The notes beneath the pieces are model-generated. The model was not told the DNA's origin. It worked only from the letters and a program-made list of their open reading frames with translations, and searched no databases. Positions 1-6,809 of a stretch of DNA of 35,832 bases are shown piece after piece. This stretch comes from [Mycobacterium] manitobense (lineage in GTDB: Bacteria; Actinomycetota; Actinomycetes; Mycobacteriales; Mycobacteriaceae), in the NCBI RefSeq assembly GCF_025821665.1, contig NZ_JACKSJ010000151.1, positions 1-35,832 of the forward strand, in the 5' to 3' direction. The translations under genes and the position numbers were made by a program. Position 1 is the stretch's first letter; every line of letters starts with the position of its first letter.

Positions 1-307
1 CTGGGGCAGGGGCGGCGGCCGCGGTGTGAGGCGTGCCGAAGACGAGTGCCAGCGTGGCGGCGACGGCTGCGGCCCCACCGGCAGCGGCGATCAGGGCCGC
101 CGGCCGAAGGGATCGCGACGCCCGCGGGGGCGTCGGATACTCGACGGCGACGGATTCGGCGGACCACGCATAGGGCGGCGGTGCGGCGAGGGCCGGGGTC
201 GGCTGCGCCGCCGTCGCGGCGGCCGGTTCGAAGCGGTACACGCCTGCGGGGCGGGTAGGCGGGTTCCACCAGCTCTCGGTGCGGGTGTTCGGGTCGTATG
301 TGGACAT
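1..307 (-). CDS. Partial gene: proline/alanine-rich single-pass membrane protein, N-terminal part
   Basis: This reading frame starts at an ATG (complement of 305-307) and stays open to the left edge of the window, so only the first 102 codons are visible. The start is supported by GAGGAG about 8 bases upstream. The protein begins MSTYDPNTRTESWWNPPTRP. It has about 65 mainly cytoplasmic residues rich in Pro, Ala, Trp and Tyr, and then one hydrophobic segment at about residues 68-92 (LRPAALIAAAGGAAAVAATL and on). Ala/Pro-rich sequence follows. This looks like a type II-anchored exported protein of a kind common in mycobacteria. I do not recognise a family, and the functional domain must lie beyond the window. 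It is transcribed divergently from the oxidoreductase gene at 509. Confidence 0.72.
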   Translation of the reverse strand, partial: MSTYDPNTRTESWWNPPTRPAGVYRFEPAAATAAQPTPALAAPPPYAWSAESVAVEYPTPPRASRSLRPAALIAAAGGAAAVAATLALVFGTPHTAAAAPAP

Positions 308-508
308 GGGGATGCTCCTCGGTCGTCGGCCTCCAGGGGAATTCCTGACGGCGTCACGCATCCGAAGCTAGGGAGTGCGAACGGCGTTGGCGCGCTTGTG
401 CTCACAACCCGCGCAGCGTGCGAAAAGCCAGTTCTGCGCATTGTGCTCGCCGAATGGAACGAGGTATGCCGCGGAATAGCTCGCGGGGTGGCTGTGGTTG
501 GGTGAACC

Positions 509-931
509 GTGACCGATCAACCCGAACTGAGCCCCACCGACTGGGTACGCGAACAGACCGAGCGCATCCTCGCGCAAGGCAGCACGGACGGCGTCGAGGT
601 ACTCGACCGAGCGGTCGTCCTCTTCACCACGACCGGCGCGCAGTCGGGCAAGAAGCGCTACGTGCCGCTGATGCGGGTCGAGGAGAACGGCAAGTACGCG
701 ATGGTGGCGTCCAAGGGCGGCGACCCCAAACACCCGAGTTGGTACTTCAACGTCACGGCCAATCCCGCCGTGACCGTGCAGGACGGCGACAAGGTGTTCA
801 CCGGCACCGCGCGCGAGATCGAGGGCGAAGAGCGCGAGCACTGGTGGAAGCTGGCCGTCGAGGCCTATCCGCCGTATGCGGAGTACCAGACCAAGACGAC
901 CCGGCAGATCCCGGTCTTCATCGTCGAGTAG
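509..931 (+). CDS. Ddn-like F420-dependent nitroreductase/oxidoreductase family protein
   Basis: This 140-aa protein belongs to the deazaflavin (F420)-dependent nitroreductase (Ddn, FDOR-A) family, whose small split-barrel members use reduced F420 to reduce quinones, nitro compounds and other substrates. The family pattern is visible: an N-terminal helix, then LFTTTGAQSGKKRYVPLM (Gly-Ser/Lys cofactor-binding region, about residues 38-55), then GGDPKHPSWYFNVTANP (about 70-86), then a TGTAREIEG strand and a helical C-terminus ending in PVFIVE. The length is typical. The start is a GTG with only a weak upstream Shine-Dalgarno sequence. It is a single gene between a divergent membrane protein and a PE-PPE hydrolase, so the natural substrate cannot be inferred from context. 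Confidence 0.88.
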   Translation: MTDQPELSPTDWVREQTERILAQGSTDGVEVLDRAVVLFTTTGAQSGKKRYVPLMRVEENGKYAMVASKGGDPKHPSWYFNVTANPAVTVQDGDKVFTGTAREIEGEEREHWWKLAVEAYPPYAEYQTKTTRQIPVFIVE

Positions 932-1008
932 TCCGCCCCGGGGCATTTTCGCCTCGGCAAATGTCGGATCCGCCATCGTCACGGCGCGGCATATGTGATC
1001 TTTGACAC

Positions 1009-2775
1009 ATGCGTAAGGCAATGCAGAGCGTCGTGTTGTTCCTGCTCGGGGCATTGGGAGCCGTCTTCCTCGGCGCCGCGATGGCGATCACAGCTGCGGT
1101 CAGCCTCGCTGCCACGGCCTTGATCGTGCCGGGGACGGGCACCCCCGTCGCCGACCTCCCGTACATGGAGAACGTGCGCGATTATTACCTGGGCGACACC
1201 GCGTGCCAGCCCGGCAGCTGCACGCTCGAGAGCATCGAGTATCCCGCGTCGTTCTGGCCGATGCCGTTCCCGGGCTGGTGCCGCTCCGGAGCGAACGGAT
1301 GCGACACGTGGAACGTGTCCGTGGAGAAGGGCGTCGAGGATCTCGACATGAAGATCGACACCTGGCTCGCGCAGAATGCCGACAACGACGAGCGACTCGT
1401 CATCTTCGGCTACTCGCAGGGCGGCCAGGTCGTCTCCAACAAGATGAGAGAACTCGCCACGACGCTCACCCCGCAGCAGAAGGAGCGGATTGAGGTCGTG
1501 ATGATCGGCAGCATCGCCAATCCCGACGGCGGGCTGTGGCCGCGGCTCAGCCCGTTCTCATTGCTCACCCAGGTCCTCCTCGACGCGACGCTGGGTCCGC
1601 CGATGATCACGGACAGCGGGCTGAAGACCACCGTCATCGGCTTCGAGTACGACCCGGTGGTGTACTCCCCGAAGTACTGGGGCAACCCTCTTGCGGTGCT
1701 GAACGCGCTGGCTGCGTTCGACACCGTCCACGGTCAGTACTTGGCCGGCCCGAACCGCCCGGGCAGTGGATCACTGCCCTACGGGTACACGCAGGCCGAA
1801 TTGGAGGCGGCGCTCGCCGATCCGGCCAATGTCCGCTACGGCGGTGGCGATCCCGTCAACGGCAACCGGTACATCATGATTCCGGCGAAGTCGCTGCCGC
1901 TCGCCGACCTGATCCTGAGTCTGGCCGACTCGGCAGGCATCAAGCCTCTCGTGAAACCGTTCGTCGACCTGCTGGCGCCGATGGCCAAGGTGATCATCGA
2001 CCTCGGCTATGACTGGAGCGGCGATCCCGACACACCACAGAGCTTGTCGATCCTGCCGTTCAACCCGAATCAGAACTGGCTCGAAGTCGGCGTGAAGCTG
2101 ATCGCGGCAGCGATCCAGGGCATCGAGGCCTTCCTCGGCAACTTCGGTGTGGACGCCACGGCCGACCCGGCGACGACACAGGAGCCGCTGTCGACGCTCC
2201 GGATGGCACCGGCGCCGACCGACGTCGAGACGGTTCCCACCGAGGAGACGCCGGTGCCGCAGGACGCGCTCGGGAAGCTCCGGTTGGTGCCTGATCTCGT
2301 CGAGGCACCGAAGGGCGCCCCGATTCCCGTGCCGCAGGTCGTCGACCAGGTGTCCGTTGTCTCGGACGTTGCGCAGGCCGAGATCGTGACCGAGAAGCCG
2401 GCGATTCAGCTGGTTCCCGAGGTGCCCCTTGTTCCGCCGGTCGCTGTGCCCGAGAAGACGATCACGCCGGAGGCGCCACCGATGCCGTCGGGCGAATCGG
2501 TCGTCATCAAGGGTGACGGCACTATCGGGGATGGCGACAAGAAGGACGTCACGCCCGGAGACGGTGACAAGAAAGACGTCACGCCGGGCGACGTTGAGAA
2601 GAAGGACGCGGAAACCGAGGACGGCGACAAGAAAGACGCCGACGCCGAGGACGGCGACGAGAAGGACGCCGAGAAGAACGACGTCGAGAAGAACGACGTC
2701 GAGAAGAACGACGTCGAGAAGAACGACGCCGAGAAGAACGACGCCGAGAAGAACGACGCCAAGGCAGCGGCTTGA
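1009..2775 (+). CDS. Secreted PE-PPE-domain serine esterase/hydrolase with EKND-repeat tail
   Basis: The 588-aa product has a positively charged, hydrophobic N-terminus (residues 1-38, signal peptide or anchor). A PE-PPE domain (alpha/beta-hydrolase fold, Pfam PE-PPE) follows at about 40-300. The nucleophile elbow is GYSQGG with Ser136. Asp215 (FEYDPVVYSP) and His241 (DTVHGQY) are the likely acid and base. No PE or PPE N-terminal domain is present, as in the stand-alone mycobacterial proteins of this family. Cysteines near residues 66, 71, 91 and 98 could form disulfides outside the membrane. The region from about 385 is Pro/Val-rich linker. Residues 500-588 are a low-complexity Lys/Asp/Glu tail ending in six EKND(V/A) pentapeptides. 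The start at 1009 has no clear ribosome site; ATG 1021 is an in-frame alternative. Substrate unknown; family members are serine esterases acting on lipids. Confidence 0.87.
   Translation: MRKAMQSVVLFLLGALGAVFLGAAMAITAAVSLAATALIVPGTGTPVADLPYMENVRDYYLGDTACQPGSCTLESIEYPASFWPMPFPGWCRSGANGCDTWNVSVEKGVEDLDMKIDTWLAQNADNDERLVIFGYSQGGQVVSNKMRELATTLTPQQKERIEVVMIGSIANPDGGLWPRLSPFSLLTQVLLDATLGPPMITDSGLKTTVIGFEYDPVVYSPKYWGNPLAVLNALAAFDTVHGQYLAGPNRPGSGSLPYGYTQAELEAALADPANVRYGGGDPVNGNRYIMIPAKSLPLADLILSLADSAGIKPLVKPFVDLLAPMAKVIIDLGYDWSGDPDTPQSLSILPFNPNQNWLEVGVKLIAAAIQGIEAFLGNFGVDATADPATTQEPLSTLRMAPAPTDVETVPTEETPVPQDALGKLRLVPDLVEAPKGAPIPVPQVVDQVSVVSDVAQAEIVTEKPAIQLVPEVPLVPPVAVPEKTITPEAPPMPSGESVVIKGDGTIGDGDKKDVTPGDGDKKDVTPGDVEKKDAETEDGDKKDADAEDGDEKDAEKNDVEKNDVEKNDVEKNDAEKNDAEKNDAKAAA
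2671..2760 (+). repeat. Six tandem 15-bp units encoding EKND(V/A)
   Basis: Six head-to-tail copies of GAGAAGAACGACG(T/C)C run in frame through the end of the PE-PPE hydrolase gene. The first three end in GTC (Val) and the last three in GCC (Ala), so the copies look recently duplicated. Looser KKD/GDGDKKD versions precede them from about 2530. They code for an alternating charge tail (residues 555-584). The unit matches the atpD repeat unit at 13 of 15 positions. Confidence 0.95.
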
Positions 2776-2776
2776 C

Positions 2777-2793
2777 CGCCCGCCTCGCGGGCG
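2777..2793. terminator. Hairpin between convergent genes
   Basis: A perfect inverted repeat CGCCCGC-CTC-GCGGGCG lies directly behind the stop codon of the PE-PPE gene and 48 bases beyond the stop of the convergent M50 gene. There is no T-run on either side. It is a plausible bidirectional terminator of the stem-only kind proposed for mycobacteria; this role is an inference. Confidence 0.5.
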
Positions 2794-2840
2794 TCGAGTA
2801 GTCCGCCATCCATCGAAGCCGGCGGTGACGAGCGCCGCCG

Positions 2841-5369
2841 CTACCCGGATGTGCTGCCCGACGTGTCGCCTGATCCGCCGGTATCCGACGTGGAGCTGTC
2901 CGAGCCCGTGCCGTCCTGCGTGGCGTCCGACGTCGAGTCGGTCGAAGAGTCCTCGGCGCCGGTCGGGGCCTCGGTGGCCGGTTCGGCCGTCGCCGAATCC
3001 TCGGGCGCCGCAGGGGCACTCGTGGCCGTCTCGTCGATGGCGGTTTCGGCGGGCGCTGTGGGCGCGGTCGCCCCTGTCGTGGCCGTCGGCTCGGTCACCT
3101 GCGTCGACGGTGCCGGTGCCGAAGTCGTGGCGGCCACCGTCGTACTCGGCGCTGTTGTCGTCGGCGGTGCGGTGGACGTCGCTGACGGGAAGGTCCCCGG
3201 CTGGTCCTCCTCGATGATGGCCTTGATTTCGTTGGTGAAGGCGTCGAGCTGGGGGGCGATGTCGTCCGGGTCCACCTTGCCCTTCTCGATCTGCGCTTCG
3301 TAGGCCTGGATTCGTTCCCAGACGGCGTCGAGCTTCGCGGTGGCGTCCTCCGACAGCGGCTCGTCCAACGTGACGAACAGCTGCCGTGCGAGTGCATAGG
3401 TCAGGCAGTTGACGCATTCGTAGTTGAGCGCGCCGGCGAGATTCTGCGGCACCGCGACGTTGTCGTCCGTGGCGTCCTCGTCGATGACGATCACCACCTG
3501 GTAGGCGACGGCGACCGCGCCGCACGAGTTGCACGAGGCATAGGCGTGCGCCTCGTTGACGTTCATCGCCTCCGAACCTTCGACGTAGACCATCGCGAAC
3601 GCCGCCTCGTACTCCATGGTGCCGTCGGTGGTGTTCACCGCGAGGGCCTGGTTGTCACCCGGGTCCGGGGCCAGCGGCTTGTCGACCGGGAACACCCACC
3701 CTGTGTCGGCAGCCTGGGCAGCAGCAGGGTTCGCGATGTATCCGCCGCCGCCGTTGCTCTCCACCGCGGTCGGCGCCGCCTTGGGGACGAGGATGACCGC
3801 GAGCTGCGGCGAGCTCTGGGTCGGCGGCGGGGTGCTGGTGTCCCAGAGCGCCTGGATGACTCCGCGTTCCCCGCGGACGAGCCGGGTGCTCGCGACCGGC
3901 TGCGGCGCCTCGGTGACGGTCCGGGGTTCGCCCAGTCGATCGACGCCGAGCGCGAACGTGATGTCACCGATCGTGCCGCGCTCACTCGCCTGGATGGGCC
4001 GGTAGTTCTCCCCGTCGAGCCACGTGACGGCCACCCCGGCCGCCACGGCTGCGCCGCAGATGACGGCCAGCAACCGCAGCGCGGGCTTACCGGCCGTCGC
4101 GTGCCGGACGCCCTGGATCACCTGGCGGACGACTCGGATGAGCAGGTAGATGATTCCCGCCATCGGAATCGCTATCGCGACCATGGCGAGCACCCGGGCG
4201 GCGGCCTGGATGAAGTCTCCGTCGGTCCAGGCCGCGGCGAACACGTCCTGCTGCTTGTTCAGGCTCGCCCACGCCGTGCCGATCAGACGAGGCAGGGCGT
4301 AGACCGCCACGGCGAGAGAAGCGATCAGCAGTGGGACGACGAGCAGCACCCACACGGTCACCACGATTCGGGCCCACGGCTTCAGTGCCCGCGCCCCGGG
4401 ATCCCGCCACCGCCACGGCAACACGCCGAGCAGCGTCGGCTTGATGCGGCCGTAGAGGTCCGGCACACCCGTGAGGTCTGCCAGGACGTGGTAGCCGTCG
4501 AATCGCACCAGCGGTGCGAGCTGACGGAGCATCTGGATGATCTGCGTCGCGACGACCAGGAGCAGCGCGTCGTATCGGAGTCCCAGCCACAGGCCCGTGA
4601 TCGCCACCGCGACAATGGCGTTGAAGTACAGGCCGCCGAGGTCGGTGCGCAGCCGTCCGGCACGGCCGAGGCGGTAGGAGTCGGTGACGTCGGTGTAGAA
4701 CGCGGGCCAGACCAGGTACAACCCGAAACCCATGACGCCGGGTGTGGAACCGCCGTACCTGGCGGCGGCCGCGTGCCCGAACTCATGGAAGCCCGCAGAC
4801 AGCACCGTGACGACGAAGACGAGGATCAGCAGGCCTGGCCGTTCGAATGCGTCGTACGCAGCCGAGGCAAGCCCTTTACGGAAGAACACCCACCAGCAGA
4901 CGACGGCGAAGGCCGCCAGCACCGGCACGACCACCAGCGGCCGGAACAGGAACCGGAACGGGTCGGTCAGCCTCCGGGTGCGGTCGGGGTCGGTGACGGC
5001 GTAACGGAACCGAAGCCCCAGCAGCGGGTTTCGCTTCTCGACGGCGGGTTCGGTGCCGTCCGGCCCGACCAGCAGACCCAGCGGCCGCAACTGCTGATCG
5101 CAGAAGTGCGCGACGTTGTCCTCGCTGACGTCCCGGCCGGTCGACTCGGAGACCGCGGCGGCCACTTCTTCCGCATCGCGGCGACCATCGATCTCCCGCA
5201 ACGTCGCATAGAGCAGCGGGGTCAGCTGGATGGTCTGACCGTCGGCCCGGCGAACCAGGGAGGGCGGGACCCGGTAGCCGGATCCCGCCATCTCCCCGAT
5301 CAGCTCGACACCGTCCGCGCGACGCAGCAGGGCCTGCGTCGGGCCTGCGCCGTCGGTAGTCGCAGTCAC
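2841..5369 (-). CDS. PqqD-like/M50 membrane metalloprotease with two-CxxC outer domain and Ser/Thr-rich tail
   Basis: The 842-aa product has a clear domain order. Residues about 10-105 resemble a PqqD-type winged-helix domain (LTPLLYATLREIDGRRDAEE region). About 140-200 hold membrane segments with HEFGH (195-199), the HExxH zinc motif of M50 site-2-type proteases. RFDGYHVLADL (289-299) supplies the likely third metal ligand Asp291. More membrane spans lie at about 249-277, 332-360, 388-416 and 432-450. An outer domain at about 451-725 carries CNSC (613-616) and CVNC (652-655). The tail 726-842 is Thr/Ala/Pro- then Ser/Gly/Asp-rich. The arrangement resembles proteins annotated as putative peptide zinc metalloproteases (YydH-like) linked to peptide processing. 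The start is a GTG with GAGGAG seven bases upstream. It lies 32 bases behind the acidic-protein gene and is surely co-transcribed with it. The substrate is unknown. Confidence 0.82.
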   Translation of the reverse strand: MTATTDGAGPTQALLRRADGVELIGEMAGSGYRVPPSLVRRADGQTIQLTPLLYATLREIDGRRDAEEVAAAVSESTGRDVSEDNVAHFCDQQLRPLGLLVGPDGTEPAVEKRNPLLGLRFRYAVTDPDRTRRLTDPFRFLFRPLVVVPVLAAFAVVCWWVFFRKGLASAAYDAFERPGLLILVFVVTVLSAGFHEFGHAAAARYGGSTPGVMGFGLYLVWPAFYTDVTDSYRLGRAGRLRTDLGGLYFNAIVAVAITGLWLGLRYDALLLVVATQIIQMLRQLAPLVRFDGYHVLADLTGVPDLYGRIKPTLLGVLPWRWRDPGARALKPWARIVVTVWVLLVVPLLIASLAVAVYALPRLIGTAWASLNKQQDVFAAAWTDGDFIQAAARVLAMVAIAIPMAGIIYLLIRVVRQVIQGVRHATAGKPALRLLAVICGAAVAAGVAVTWLDGENYRPIQASERGTIGDITFALGVDRLGEPRTVTEAPQPVASTRLVRGERGVIQALWDTSTPPPTQSSPQLAVILVPKAAPTAVESNGGGGYIANPAAAQAADTGWVFPVDKPLAPDPGDNQALAVNTTDGTMEYEAAFAMVYVEGSEAMNVNEAHAYASCNSCGAVAVAYQVVIVIDEDATDDNVAVPQNLAGALNYECVNCLTYALARQLFVTLDEPLSEDATAKLDAVWERIQAYEAQIEKGKVDPDDIAPQLDAFTNEIKAIIEEDQPGTFPSATSTAPPTTTAPSTTVAATTSAPAPSTQVTEPTATTGATAPTAPAETAIDETATSAPAAPEDSATAEPATEAPTGAEDSSTDSTSDATQDGTGSDSSTSDTGGSGDTSGSTSG

Positions 5370-5401
5370 CTGGGTGCTCCTCGTGTCAGCGGGGTGTGGC
5401 G

Positions 5402-6175
5402 TCAGCCGTCAGAGCCGGTGCTGCTGCCCGCGCTGTCGCCACCGGACGTTCCGTCGCCGCCGCTACCGCTGTCGGAATCACTCGAAGTGCCATCGCTTGT
5501 GGTGCTGCTGGTCTCACCGGACGTGCTGTCGGGCTGTGTGGTGCCCTGGTCGATGGTGGAGTCCTGAACAGCGTTCGCGCTGGCGATACCCTCGAGCCGC
5601 TGATTGATGACCGCATCCTGGTTCGAGAACGCGATGGCGTCCGAATTGGTCGAACCGACGTTCGCGGCGACGGCGGCATCGATCGGCGCGGCCACGTTGG
5701 CGTTGGCGGCGACGGCGCCGGCGATCGGCGCCGCGAGGTCGGTGTCGAGATCGACATTGACGTCGACGTTCAGCAGCGGGCCTTCGAGGGTGGCGAGGTC
5801 GCCGATCTCCACCGTGCCACTGTCGTCGGGCGGGGGCGGCGCGGGATCGCCGTCGGCCTCGTCGGCCTGGTCGATGTCGCTGGTCTGATCGGCCTGTGCG
5901 TAGGCGTCGGCGAGCAGCACCTGGTTGACCGAGGCGGTCTGGATGGTCTCGGCCTGCGCACCGGAGTCCTGCGACAACACGTTGGCCGCCGCGGACGCCT
6001 CGAGTGGGGCCGCGACGTTGAGCTGAGCCGCCGCGGCCAGGTCGATCGGTGCGGCCGCGTCGATGAACACGTCCACGTCGACATTGAGGTCGAGGATCGT
6101 CACCACCTCTTTGTCCGGGAGTGCGGTGGCGACCTCCGCCTCGATCTCCTCCGGGGTCAGTCCCTGACTACTCAT
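5402..6175 (-). CDS. Very acidic protein with internal duplication, partner of the M50 protease
   Basis: I do not recognise a named family for this 257-aa product. It has no signal peptide, no membrane segment, no Cys and no Trp. Only two basic residues (Lys22 and Arg193) stand against many Asp/Glu. Residues 1-29 form a short amphipathic N-terminal region (TPEEIEAEVATALPDKEVV). Two related blocks follow: 30-103 and 135-210, each beginning LNVDV, containing NVAAP and ending in DQ. An Asp/Pro-rich linker (104-134) joins them. Residues 211-257 are Ser/Gly/Asp/Thr only. The ATG start has GGGAGA about five bases upstream. It is the first gene of a two-gene unit, so it may be substrate, carrier or regulator of the downstream membrane protease; that is inference from context. 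Confidence 0.8.
   Translation of the reverse strand: MSSQGLTPEEIEAEVATALPDKEVVTILDLNVDVDVFIDAAAPIDLAAAAQLNVAAPLEASAAANVLSQDSGAQAETIQTASVNQVLLADAYAQADQTSDIDQADEADGDPAPPPPDDSGTVEIGDLATLEGPLLNVDVNVDLDTDLAAPIAGAVAANANVAAPIDAAVAANVGSTNSDAIAFSNQDAVINQRLEGIASANAVQDSTIDQGTTQPDSTSGETSSTTSDGTSSDSDSGSGGDGTSGGDSAGSSTGSDG
5546..5773 (-). repeat. Protein-level duplicate block 2 of the acidic protein
   Basis: This encodes residues 135-210 (LNVDVNVDLDTDLAAPIA to STIDQ), the second copy of the block at residues 30-103. Block 2 has a two-residue insertion after the LNVDV strand relative to block 1. Confidence 0.75.
5867..6088 (-). repeat. Protein-level duplicate block 1 of the acidic protein
   Basis: This encodes residues 30-103 (LNVDVDVFIDAAAPIDLA to SDIDQ). 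It aligns over nearly its full length with residues 135-210 of the same protein: shared LNVDV, AAPI, NVAAP, AAANV/VAANV, a conserved N-Q pair and the final IDQ. The DNA copies have diverged, so the duplication is old. Confidence 0.75.
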
Positions 6176-6552
6176 TGCGGTCTCCCGTCGCCGTGCCCGA
6201 CGTTGCTGACGCCGGAGCTACTGGTCATCAGAATGGTGTCGAGAGACGTACCCACCCGCGGCCAAGATCATTTACCCTTGCGCAGAAAAACTTCAATATC
6301 GTTTCCTTAGTCCAGCTAGAAGCGACAATTGCCTAATTAACCTCACCGCGAAACCGCGCATGATTCATCGCATTTCACCGAGGCTTTCCGACAACGTGAA
6401 GCGTTCTACATCGACGTAGCTGAGCTACTTCTCGAGCGTTCCGGAAAGGCCGGTGAGTAGACGCCAAGAAAGGTGCCGATCCGCGTACTGCAAGGTGACC
6501 GAGCGTGATTGTTCGGTGTAGCAGGCGTTCTGCTTTTCTCTTGCTGAGACTG
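6176..6552. other. Gene-free, AT-richer gap upstream of the acidic-protein/M50 unit
   Basis: No convincing gene lies here. Bases 6265-6375 are clearly richer in A and T than the surroundings and probably hold the minus-strand promoter of the 257-aa gene, but I could not fit a good -35/-10 pair. A perfect inverted repeat GTAGCT-G-AGCTAC lies at 6416-6428. A small hairpin AGCAG-GCGTT-CTGCT at 6520-6534 is followed by Ts on the plus strand. Their roles are unknown. Confidence 0.5.
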
Positions 6553-6628
6553 TGGTGCCCCCGGCAGGATTCGAACCTGCGGCCTTCTGCTCCGGAGGCA
6601 GACGCTCTATCCCCTGAGCTACGGGGGC
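6553..6628 (-). tRNA. tRNA-Arg (anticodon CCG)
   Basis: The minus strand folds into a complete cloverleaf: acceptor GCCCCCG/CGGGGGC, D stem GCTC/GAGC, anticodon stem TCTGC/GCAGA with loop CTCCGGA, five-base variable loop, and T arm GCAGG-TTCGAAT-CCTGC. The anticodon CCG (complement of 6593-6595) reads CGG codons for arginine. The discriminator base is A, and the CCA end is encoded (6553-6555). It lies divergently upstream of argS, as in other mycobacteria. Confidence 0.97.
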
Positions 6629-6655
6629 GCACGCGATGCGCCGTTGGGCGAAGAC

Positions 6656-6686
6656 AGATTAGCGCATGGGAGTCGCCCGCTCCCAA
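6656..6686 (-). promoter_or_regulatory. Possible tRNA-Arg promoter
   Basis: On the minus strand TTGGGA (complement of 6681-6686) and TAATCT (complement of 6656-6661) are separated by 19 bases. The -10 box lies 27 bases before the mature tRNA 5' end. The spacer is longer than ideal, so this is tentative. Confidence 0.35.
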
Positions 6687-6809
6687 CCGCTGTTCGGCGA
6701 GTGTGCGCCAACGTCCGCAATCCGCGGCGTGTCGCCGTGCGGACGCGCGCGCTCGCCGGGGAGTAATCGATTCGGGCGGTGACCACCCCAGACCATAGGA
6801 TGGACCCCC

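Noticed and set aside
1002..1007. TTGACA-like hexamer just before the PE-PPE gene as a promoter
   Set aside because: It lies two bases before the ATG, so any start from it would fall inside the gene.
2671..2760. CRISPR-like array
   Set aside because: The units are directly adjacent without spacers and lie in frame in a coding region; the same holds for atpD and rho repeats.
1009..2775. True PE or PPE family protein
   Set aside because: The N-terminus is a signal or anchor helix and lacks the PE and PPE domains; only the C-terminal PE-PPE hydrolase domain is shared.
1771..3534. Minus-strand open frame of 587 codons across the PE-PPE and M50 genes
   Set aside because: It overlaps two well-supported genes in a third frame and encodes Arg-rich sequence without motifs.
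3546..5567. Plus-strand open frame of 673 codons opposite the M50 gene
   Set aside because: No domain pattern and shadow-like Arg/Asp/Gln composition, while the minus strand shows HEFGH, DGYH, membrane spans and a ribosome site.
6520..6534. Hairpin as the tRNA-Arg terminator
   Set aside because: The following T-run is on the plus strand, whereas the tRNA is read from the minus strand; there is no plus-strand gene for it either.
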